A DNA stretch of 6,655 nt, from the NCBI GenBank assembly GCA_021775195.1, contig JAJFIG010000284.1:1-6655 (forward strand), given 5' to 3'. The stretch is from Rhodospirillales bacterium. Its GTDB lineage: Bacteria > Pseudomonadota > Alphaproteobacteria > Rhodospirillales > 2-02-FULL-58-16. The position numbers and the translations under genes are program-made. Below the pieces are notes generated by a model. It searched no databases. It was not told the DNA's origin and saw nothing but the letters and a program-made list of their open reading frames with translations. The first letter of the stretch is position 1. Every line of letters begins with the position of its first letter. Shown here in pieces: positions 1 through 4,498 of this stretch.

Positions 1-67
1 ATAATGGGGATCGAACGCCCTTGGGTACTACGCGGGCCTGCCGCCGCAACCCATGGCCCAAGGGGAG

Positions 68-101
68 CCCCGGTAGCCGGCCTGCCGGGGTTCAGTTTTT
101 T
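68..101 (+). terminator. Rho-independent terminator
   Basis: A GC-rich stem pairs CCCCGGTAG (68-76) with CTGCCGGGG (82-90): nine pairs including one G-T wobble, closed by a 5-nt loop (CCGGC). It is followed by TTCAG and six T residues (96-101). This is the classic form of an intrinsic terminator acting on rightward transcription, so a + strand transcription unit probably ends just off the left edge. On the - strand the stem is not followed by a T run, so it should not work in that direction. Confidence 0.7.
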
Positions 102-275
102 CTACCGCATGCGAGCGAGTTGGTGCGTCGACGGATGACCAACGACGATCGGCGCCTCGTGAAGGGCCGGATCATAAGCTTCAGCGGACGCCCTCAATTC
201 GGCGACCGAAAACGCCAGCGTCTGGCCGGCCATCGTCCGGTGGGTACCGGTGCGGAAGATCTGGAACGGCTTCAC
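102..275 (-). pseudogene. Truncated phage head protease/scaffold-like fragment
   Basis: This short - strand frame encodes 57 aa from a GTG start (273-275), with AAGGA a few bases upstream as a plausible ribosome binding site. The middle, AAYDP-like 'AEAYDPALHEAPIVVGHP', is what I recall near the N-terminus of Mu-like and related phage head proteases/scaffold proteins. There a stretch 'YDPxxHEAPxVVGHP' is normally followed by a PAYGW-type continuation and a few hundred more residues. Here the frame runs only nine residues past GHP and stops at TAG (102-104). I therefore call it a truncated remnant of a structural gene, presumably from an earlier phage insertion. The same frame stays open upstream to 362, but that part shows nothing recognisable. 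The family assignment comes from memory of the motif, not from a search; a small intact gene of unknown role is the alternative. Confidence 0.5.
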
Positions 276-573
276 GTTCGTTCCTTGAGAACAGCAATGC
301 TTGAATGCCGGCGAACTATGCGCGAGCGTGGAACCGTGCCCCCGCGCCGATAACCCGGACAACCGTCCGCGATCCCTTTCCGCGCATCCCGTGCTTATGG
401 CCGGAAACGTCCGATCTACCCCGCCTCCGGACTTACGCTCGGCGATGTCCGCTATCGCGCCCTCTGAGTCTAGTCATCTCCCGCCTTCGGTCGTAGCCGG
501 CATGGCCCGCGTACGGGGAAAATTAACCCAAGTCGGACCTTCCATTGTCAACTTCGCTTCCAGGTAGCGGACA
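276..573. other. Gene-poor spacer left of the OLD gene
   Basis: No frame here has a convincing start, ribosome binding site and protein-like composition; the open frames on both strands look like chance. What it does hold is an 11-bp perfect inverted repeat and a weak leftward promoter candidate, listed separately. I see no clear intrinsic terminator for the OLD gene, which ends at 574 and is transcribed into this stretch. The mixed content suggests eroded mobile or phage DNA. Confidence 0.5.
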
Positions 574-575
574 TC
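444..575. repeat. 11-bp perfect inverted repeat (GATGTCCGCTA / TAGCGGACATC)
   Basis: GATGTCCGCTA at 444-454 has its exact reverse complement, TAGCGGACATC, at 565-575, with 110 bp between the arms. The right arm overlaps the first two bases of the OLD stop codon (574-576, read on the - strand). A looser relative (GATGACCGCTT, 9 of 11 matching) sits at 2924-2934 on the other side of the OLD gene. It could be a dispersed intergenic repeat family or the remains of mobile-element ends; the sequence alone does not decide. Confidence 0.5.
522..551 (-). promoter_or_regulatory. Possible leftward sigma-70 promoter
   Basis: On the - strand a perfect -35 hexamer TTGACA (546-551) is followed after 18 nt by GTTAAT (522-527), a 4-of-6 match to the -10 consensus. 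It would transcribe leftward towards the head-protease fragment. The -10 is weak and the DNA is gene-poor, so a chance match is quite possible. Confidence 0.25.
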
Positions 576-2682
576 AGAGCCCGGAGAACAGCGCGTGACA
601 TATCTCGTGCAATTCAACGGCTCTCCCGTCCGCAAGCGGCGGGCTTAGCGCCGTTGCCGTTGCAAGATCGGTGATAAGAGTGACAGCGGCCAACGCACGC
701 TCGGGCTTCGCTCCAGAAGTTGGAGCGCCGTCCGGATAATAATCTTCGATCGCACCCCGAAGCAGAACGCAGACGCCCTTCTCTCGCATCGCATCGAGGG
801 TTGGAATGAGAGCTGATCGAGCAGCATCGTCCTCCCGGCAGACACGGACGCGCGCTATGTCGTCTTCCCAAGTGAAGAGTCCGTCCAGAAGCGACAACGT
901 CTCATCGTCGACCGTCCTGCTTTCCTGCACTTTTCTCAATGCCGCTTTTGATTCATCGTAGCGACTTCGGAACGACTGACCGTTGACCTTGTCTTTTATC
1001 TGCCTGGCCGTCGGCTCCGCCTTCGTCCCGAGATCTACAATACGTTGATCAATCTGCTGAATCGCAGCGGTGCGTGCGTCATTGACGTCATTCCCTACGC
1101 CCAAATGAGCAAAGCCGTCGAACATGGCATCGAGATCGGCGACGATCTTCACCTCGATGCGGAACGCCTCGAAGAACTTCCGGAATTTCGCGAAGTTGCC
1201 CTTTCCGGACACACGCACCATGGCGACGTTCTTTGCGTCGAAATCCCACGCTGGATTGAGATGCCTGGCCACATGTTTGAAGAAGGCATCGTCTGACTCT
1301 CCCTCAAACAGTACGACTCGCTGACTGAAAAACGCAGCGTCGGCATTTTCGAAGCGCGCCATCCGAAATGTCTCCGCGCTGGCAGCATCGAGTTCAAAGA
1401 GAACCGGATGAAGAACGCCCATAGGTTTGGGCTCCGCTGCCTTTTTCGCCACGCGTATGAAAGACGCGGTAACGCCTGGGGCAAAGAATAGCGGCGAATG
1501 CGTCGTAACGACCACCTGGTGACTCTCGGAAATACGAGCTAGAGTGCCGAATAGAATCCGCTGCGATCTGGGATGGAGATAGAGTTCCGGCTCTTCGAAC
1601 AGAAAGAAGAGTGGTCTTTGCGCGGGCTCATCCGCGCCCTCGTGGATCCGAGCCGCATAAAGGCGGGCGACGTAGCACTGAAGGAGCGCGAAGGTCAGCG
1701 ATCGCTTGATCCCGTCTCCCTTGTTGTCGATGAGATCGCGAGATCCATCGTCGATGAAAATCTGTGCTGCATTTAGTATTGTTCGCAGCTCGGGCGGGGG
1801 AACTTCCAGCTCGACTTTTACCGCCGGAAAATTCTCGCTCAGGAACCCTTCAACAGTGCTCTCCAGCTCTCTGACGCGGGCGTGCCGGACATCAACGATT
1901 TGGCCATCGAGCTCAGTGCGATTGAACAGGTTATTGAGCTGCTTAAGTGATTGGTTGATTTCGGCGAGATCCGGCGTCATGTCTTCGAGCAGCAGACCTA
2001 ACAGCCTGCCGAACGATGTAGATTGGCTGGTTTTCAGATCGTCGGCCAGATTCTTGACGGCCGGAATGTAGATCGGCTCCGGCAAAAGGGCAGTGATCGA
2101 AGACGCAATGCCTGACGGCAATGGCGCTTCTTCAATTGCAAACTGCTCTCTTGGTAACCGACGGATGCACTCCGAAAGGTACTGCTTGGCGACCGTAATG
2201 TTGGGATCAGCGGGGCATTGATCGGCAAACTCGGCATATAGATCGAGGATCACCTGCCGGACTGCGGCGCCCCGCTTCCCCACGAATGCCGTTGATATCT
2301 GCTCGTCCCTGTACCGCGGCTCTTTGGGCACAAACCGTCCAACCATAACTTCGACCTTCTGACCTGGGTGATAGCGAACAGTGAGGTCAAGGGATCCGTC
2401 GATAACCAACTCTGCAATCTTGCCGCGATGCTCGTCGGCTAACCGTGCAAGATGCGGCTCAGTTACATCCGACAAGTTTATGCGGAACTCGACGGGGCGA
2501 ATTGGATCATAGAACAGGTCTAGTGGAAGCTGCGTTGGGCGATTCAGCGCGTACACGATCGACTGAAGAACTGTCGATTTGCCCGCATTGTTTTCGCCAA
2601 CAAGGCAGGCGAACCTTGTAGGCACGAACTCAGCGTCGTGCAACCCTTTGAAATTCGAGATTTTGATCCTTTTGATCTGCAT
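574..2682 (-). CDS. OLD-family ATP-dependent endonuclease (AAA/ABC ATPase + TOPRIM)
   Basis: The 702-aa protein is the stand-alone form of the overcoming-lysogenization-defect (OLD) nucleases: an SMC/RecF-like ATPase coupled to a metal-dependent TOPRIM nuclease acting on DNA. The N-terminus has the usual SMC/RecF look (IKRIKISNFKGL), then Walker A GENNAGKST (29-37), a signature-like DNKGDGIKRS (319-328), Walker B ending LFEEPELYLHP (361-371, E363/E364) and an H-loop THSP (H395). The TOPRIM domain follows with LFEGESD (458-464, E460 the likely catalytic Glu), a glycine-bearing VSGKGNF (491-497) and the acidic DLD (D516, D518). A C-terminal RGAIEDYYP (642-650) is also typical. All key residues are present, so it looks functional. 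The ATG at 2680-2682 gives the canonical N-terminus; its ribosome binding site is weak. No UvrD-like helicase gene adjoins it, arguing against the two-gene Gabija type. P2 Old and Gabija are known anti-phage proteins; a defence role here is inferred. Its composition is less GC-rich than the phage genes to the right. Confidence 0.92.
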   Translation of the reverse strand: MQIKRIKISNFKGLHDAEFVPTRFACLVGENNAGKSTVLQSIVYALNRPTQLPLDLFYDPIRPVEFRINLSDVTEPHLARLADEHRGKIAELVIDGSLDLTVRYHPGQKVEVMVGRFVPKEPRYRDEQISTAFVGKRGAAVRQVILDLYAEFADQCPADPNITVAKQYLSECIRRLPREQFAIEEAPLPSGIASSITALLPEPIYIPAVKNLADDLKTSQSTSFGRLLGLLLEDMTPDLAEINQSLKQLNNLFNRTELDGQIVDVRHARVRELESTVEGFLSENFPAVKVELEVPPPELRTILNAAQIFIDDGSRDLIDNKGDGIKRSLTFALLQCYVARLYAARIHEGADEPAQRPLFFLFEEPELYLHPRSQRILFGTLARISESHQVVVTTHSPLFFAPGVTASFIRVAKKAAEPKPMGVLHPVLFELDAASAETFRMARFENADAAFFSQRVVLFEGESDDAFFKHVARHLNPAWDFDAKNVAMVRVSGKGNFAKFRKFFEAFRIEVKIVADLDAMFDGFAHLGVGNDVNDARTAAIQQIDQRIVDLGTKAEPTARQIKDKVNGQSFRSRYDESKAALRKVQESRTVDDETLSLLDGLFTWEDDIARVRVCREDDAARSALIPTLDAMREKGVCVLLRGAIEDYYPDGAPTSGAKPERALAAVTLITDLATATALSPPLADGRAVELHEICHALFSGL

Positions 2683-3022
2683 GTTATAGGCGTCTCTCGT
2701 GGTTTACCGACACATCCAATGGATTATTTCGTATTGTGGCACTCATCACCATTATAGATTTAGCCGGATCCCCAGAAAGGCACGCGAGTGGCGCATTACT
2801 TCACCTGTCCGGTTATGGCGTAGGGCCATCTCGCGGCAGACACCGGTCAGGCTGGCGAATGTCCTGGGAATCGTGCCAATGTCTGGAATCGGCTAATCTC
2901 GGACTCCATGGCCGCACCAGAATGATGACCGCTTTCGGACGATTGGGCGACATACGAGCCCGTTTCGTGCATTCAGCACGTCAAATTTCAAACTGAGACA
3001 CCACCGGAACGCGTGGCGGTTA
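2683..3022. other. Intergenic region between OLD gene and phage leader
   Basis: No convincing gene lies here; open frames lack ribosome binding sites and protein-like composition. It carries the probable OLD promoter on the - strand, a short perfect inverted repeat CGTGC-ATTCA-GCACG (2966-2980), and part of a larger inverted repeat (2985-3029). Base composition is much less GC-rich than the DNA to the right of about 3060. A decayed relative of the 444-454 repeat arm appears at 2924-2934. Confidence 0.6.
2751..2778 (-). promoter_or_regulatory. Candidate promoter of the OLD gene
   Basis: On the - strand a perfect TATAAT -10 box lies at 2751-2756, about 70 nt upstream of the OLD start codon. 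The best -35 at 16-nt spacing is TTTCTG (2773-2778), a poor match to TTGACA. A strong -10 with a weak -35 suggests an activated or low-level promoter. The leader before the ATG would be about 60 nt. Confidence 0.4.
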
Positions 3023-3029
3023 TTGAAAT
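2985..3029. repeat. Inverted repeat overlapping the phage-side promoter
   Basis: ATTTCAA (2985-2991) is the exact reverse complement of TTGAAAT (3023-3029). Inside it ACCACC (3000-3005) matches GGCGGT (3015-3020) at five of six positions, with a slightly shifted centre. The right outer arm is the -35 box of the rightward promoter, so this could be an operator for a dimeric regulator. The offset centres make that tentative. Confidence 0.35.
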
Positions 3030-3051
3030 CTCCGACGTTCGCGGGTATACT
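3023..3051 (+). promoter_or_regulatory. Near-consensus sigma-70 promoter reading into the leader
   Basis: TTGAAA (3023-3028) and TATACT (3046-3051) are each one base off the sigma-70 consensus and are separated by the ideal 17 nt. Transcription would begin near 3058 and run through a leader of about 210 nt to the gene at 3268. It is the only strong rightward promoter I see upstream of the early genes. If the phage end lies at 3059, this promoter would lie in flanking DNA just outside it. Confidence 0.6.
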
Positions 3052-3063
3052 TCCGGCATGGGC

Positions 3064-3082
3064 TTAGAAACCCAAGTAGAGG
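3064..3082 (+). repeat. Repeat copy 1 (TTAGAAA-N5-GTAGAGG), candidate transposase end site
   Basis: TTAGAAA (3064-3070) and GTAGAGG (3076-3082) are separated by five bases. This is the outermost of three copies and starts five bases inside the TG at 3059, as Mu site L1 does relative to the Mu end. In RNA the CTTAGAAA segment is flanked by TGGG and CCCA and would form a 4-bp stem with an 8-nt loop. Confidence 0.5.
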
Positions 3083-3083
3083 C

Positions 3084-3115
3084 GGCACGCACCGCCGATG
3101 ATTGGTGCCTTTTTT
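3084..3115 (+). terminator. Possible early terminator/attenuator in the leader
   Basis: GGCAC (3084-3088) can pair with GTGCC (3105-3109), or GCACC (3089-3093) with GGTGC (3104-3108), directly before a run of six T residues (3110-3115). The stems are short (5 bp), and a competing hairpin GGCGG/CCGCC (3081-3085 / 3092-3096) exists. Termination would probably be partial and would release an RNA of about 55 nt containing repeat copy 1. Confidence 0.35.
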
Positions 3116-3151
3116 GTGCCCGGAATCGTCCGGGCCGGGAGGCGGCGGCAC

Positions 3152-3172
3152 ATGTCCAGGGCTAACGCCTAA
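3152..3172 (+). CDS. Six-codon mini-ORF in the leader (MSRANA)
   Basis: An ATG at 3152 follows GGGAGG (3137-3142) at a good 9-nt spacing and reads MSRANA before TAA (3170-3172). The same frame is open from an ATG at 3098 (24 aa), but that start has no well-placed ribosome binding site. The stop codon lies 14 nt before the segment that can mask the ribosome binding site of the next gene. Ribosomes finishing here could therefore disturb that hairpin, as in translational attenuation. A functional role is inferred; chance is possible. Confidence 0.3.
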   Translation: MSRANA

Positions 3173-3186
3173 AAGCCGTCGCGCCG

Positions 3187-3206
3187 CTCCTCTACGCGGT
3201 TTCTAA
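3187..3206 (-). repeat. Repeat copy 2, inverted (TTAGAAA-N4-GTAGAGGAG on - strand)
   Basis: On the + strand this reads CTCCTCTAC (3187-3195), GCGG, TTTCTAA (3200-3206). It has the same internal spacing as copy 3 but opposite orientation, and is the left arm of the hairpin spanning 3187-3261. Confidence 0.5.
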
Positions 3207-3241
3207 CTCCCGGCTCACTCGCGGTGAGCGAGCCGGTTGCC

Positions 3242-3261
3242 TTAGAAAGCAAGTAGAGGAG
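3242..3261 (+). repeat. Repeat copy 3 (TTAGAAA-N4-GTAGAGGAG)
   Basis: TTAGAAA (3242-3248) and GTAGAGGAG (3253-3261) form the third copy, in the same orientation as copy 1, and include the ribosome binding site of the gene at 3268. CTTAGAAA is flanked by TTGC and GCAA, again a 4-bp stem around the same 8-nt loop as in copy 1 but with different stem bases. Confidence 0.5.
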
Positions 3262-3267
3262 ACCACC

Positions 3268-3843
3268 ATGTATCAGTTCACGAACCCGGAGTCCTACCGG
3301 GGCCACCCGGCGGACGCCCTCGACGAGGCGGCGTGCGCTCTCGACTGCCTGACGCTTATCTTCGTCGGCGGCCAACCGCCGGAGATGAACGAGAGCCAGT
3401 GCCGAGGCCTCTCCATCCTCATGTCCCTGGTGAAGGCGTCCATCCGCAACGCGGAAGCGGAGGTCACTAGCATGATCCAGGAGCCGCGCGCCGAAGGCTA
3501 CTGCGAGGGCGCGCGATTCGCATCGGACGAATACCACCGGGGCCACCGCGAGGGCCGGCGCGTCGTGCTCCGGGCCATCGATCACATCAACCCCGTGGCG
3601 GCGTCCAAGATCGCCGATGCCGTCGCCGCGTACAGCGGCGGCGACGACGGGGAACCACCCGGCACGGCAACCGCCGCCGACGCGGAGAACGAGAAGCCCG
3701 ACGCCGCGACTCCAGAGCCCGAGGCAAAAACCCCGCCGGCCGCGAACGGCACCTACCCGAAGGTGGGCAACGAGGCGTCCGCCAACAAGACGGTGAAGGA
3801 GGCACAACCGAAGACCAAGCCGAGCCGCCGCAAGGCATCCTGA
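3268..3843 (+). CDS. Unknown early phage protein, 191 aa
   Basis: I do not recognise this protein. The ATG follows AGAGGAG at six nt, a strong ribosome binding site that is part of the preceding inverted repeat. Residues 1-122 look mostly helical and soluble. They include a cysteine-bearing helix (19-32), a second helix after PPEMNESQ (about 42-66), and a polar segment rich in Arg, His and Glu (about 74-105). Residues 123-191 are low-complexity, rich in Ala, Pro, Glu and Lys, probably disordered, ending in a basic tail (KPSRRKAS). No signal peptide, membrane segment or helix-turn-helix is obvious. It is the first gene of the rightward early block, where Mu-like phages usually carry small regulators; a nucleic-acid or protein-binding regulator is conceivable because of the basic tail, but that is speculation. 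Codon use matches the downstream phage genes. Confidence 0.8.
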   Translation: MYQFTNPESYRGHPADALDEAACALDCLTLIFVGGQPPEMNESQCRGLSILMSLVKASIRNAEAEVTSMIQEPRAEGYCEGARFASDEYHRGHREGRRVVLRAIDHINPVAASKIADAVAAYSGGDDGEPPGTATAADAENEKPDAATPEPEAKTPPAANGTYPKVGNEASANKTVKEAQPKTKPSRRKAS

Positions 3844-3855
3844 ACGGAGACGTTA

Positions 3856-3889
3856 GGGGCGGGCCACCGGGTCCGCCCCCACTCTTTAT
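3856..3889 (+). terminator. Hairpin between the first two early genes (weak terminator)
   Basis: GGGGCGG (3856-3862) pairs perfectly with CCGCCCC (3873-3879) around a 10-nt loop, followed by CACTCTTTATATATA. The T-rich tail is broken, so this is at best a partial terminator that lowers expression of downstream genes, or an mRNA-stabilising hairpin. The AT-rich stretch also leaves the next ribosome binding site unstructured. Confidence 0.4.
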
Positions 3890-3904
3890 ATATAGGAGGG
3901 TCCC

Positions 3905-4030
3905 ATGTTGAACAGCGACGGCGGATTGGACCTCCGGGTGTCAGTCTCCGCGCGCGATTGGGGGTATGCCCAGCGGCGGATCACGTACCTGGAAGCCGTC
4001 ATCGTCCAGGTCTTGCGCGACCTGGACTAA
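3905..4030 (+). CDS. Small 41-aa coiled-coil-like peptide
   Basis: The ATG follows a very strong ribosome binding site (AGGAGG, 3894-3899, five nt spacing), so translation is likely although the product is only 41 aa. The second half (about residues 22-41, AQRRITYLEAVIVQVLRDLD) is an amphipathic helix with leucine/isoleucine spacing suited to a short coiled coil. It ends at TAA (4028-4030). The reading frame beyond that stop is exactly that of the next gene, and the conserved start of the next domain follows at once (TDWYSA). Two readings are open: a separate small protein, or the N-terminal segment of a longer protein interrupted by the stop. No function is recognised. Confidence 0.65.
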   Translation: MLNSDGGLDLRVSVSARDWGYAQRRITYLEAVIVQVLRDLD

Positions 4031-4051
4031 CTCACCGACTGGTATTCGGCG

Positions 4052-4498
4052 GTGGACTTCGCCGGCATGCGCCTGCCCGGCCTGCCGGCGACTCCGGCCG
4101 GCATCACGCGCCACGCCACCGTGAACGGATGGATTCGGCGCCGGGCGGCGGGGCGCGGCGGCCCGTTCGAATACCACTTCACGAGCCTGCCGTGCCGTGC
4201 CTTCGACGCGATGATCACGCGCATCATCGACGTGCCCGATGCCGAGCGCATGGACGCCATGGACGCGGTGGAATACGCGCCCGCCATCCCGAACGCGCCC
4301 GACAACGGCACGGCGCCCGACAACGCGTCGCCTGCGTGGCTGCTGCCGCTCCTGCGGGTGATCCGCGAGCGCGGCCCCGTCACCTTGCAGAGCGCGTTGA
4401 GGACCTTGCCGGGCACCTTGCCGCCCGGCGTGGCCTGCCCGACGTTCGAGGAGGCGGACTCCTACCTTCGCCGCCTGGGCATGGTTGTGGATGGTTGA
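4052..4498 (+). CDS. Mu-type N-terminal DNA-binding domain protein, 148 aa
   Basis: Residues 1-60 resemble the winged-helix domain found at the N-terminus of MuA transposase and Mu repressor. The pattern is LPGLPATPAGI (8-18), then NGW (25-27), a basic glycine-rich turn RRRAAGRGG (29-37), EYHFTSLP (40-47). In MuA this domain binds the internal enhancer/operator. A linker rich in Pro, Asn and Ala (78-94) leads to a second helical segment (95-148) that may be another winged helix. The only start available after the in-frame TAA (4028-4030) is this GTG. It has no clear ribosome binding site and cuts off the conserved residues TDWYSA encoded at 4034-4051, so the true start or structure is doubtful; translational coupling to the 41-aa frame is likely. 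It overlaps the transposase start by 8 nt. It could be the detached enhancer-binding part of the transposase or a repressor-like regulator. Confidence 0.75.
   Translation: MDFAGMRLPGLPATPAGITRHATVNGWIRRRAAGRGGPFEYHFTSLPCRAFDAMITRIIDVPDAERMDAMDAVEYAPAIPNAPDNGTAPDNASPAWLLPLLRVIRERGPVTLQSALRTLPGTLPPGVACPTFEEADSYLRRLGMVVDG

Larger units (their letters stand above)
3187..3261 (+). promoter_or_regulatory. Large hairpin masking the Shine-Dalgarno of the 3268 gene
   Basis: Three stacked perfect stems make up this hairpin: CTCCTCTAC (3187-3195) with GTAGAGGAG (3253-3261), TTTCTAA (3200-3206) with TTAGAAA (3242-3248), and CCGGCTC (3210-3216) with GAGCCGG (3230-3236). They are joined by a symmetric 4/4 and a 3/5 internal loop. 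An alternative apex, GCTCAC/GTGAGC (3213-3218 / 3224-3229), competes. The basal stem contains AGAGGAG, the ribosome binding site six nt before the ATG at 3268, so the closed form should block translation. The inverted repeat is certain; its action as RNA is inferred. Confidence 0.5.
3058..3267 (+). promoter_or_regulatory. Structured leader of the early operon (possible RNA switch)
   Basis: This untranslated stretch lies between the promoter and the first gene and is dense with inverted repeats: an early hairpin followed by six T residues (3084-3115), a perfect hairpin GCCCGG/CCGGGC (3118-3135), a mini-ORF (3152-3172), and a large hairpin hiding the ribosome binding site (3187-3261). The inverted segment 3189-3206 can pair with either 3064-3082 or 3242-3259, so two exclusive folds are possible. 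No known riboswitch class is recognised. The same repeats can also be read as protein-binding DNA sites. Confidence 0.4.

Noticed and set aside
1..40. GGGATCGAAC resembling the reverse complement of a tRNA T-arm
   Set aside because: The flanking bases do not form the 5-bp T stem and no other tRNA arms follow.
5..76. Open + strand stretch ending in NALGYYAGLPPQPMAQGEPR before a TAG inside the terminator stem
   Set aside because: It looks protein-like, but an in-frame TAA at 2-4 cuts it off and it has no convincing start, so at most it is a gene-end remnant.
21..353. 110-codon + strand open frame
   Set aside because: It is opposite the protease-like fragment, crosses the terminator and is Arg-rich, as expected of an antisense shadow.
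2736..2996. 86-codon + strand open frame in the intergenic region
   Set aside because: No ribosome binding site and no protein-like features; it overlaps inverted repeats and the OLD promoter.
3064..3261. CRISPR-like repeat array
   Set aside because: There are only three copies, one inverted, with unequal spacing, so this is not a CRISPR.
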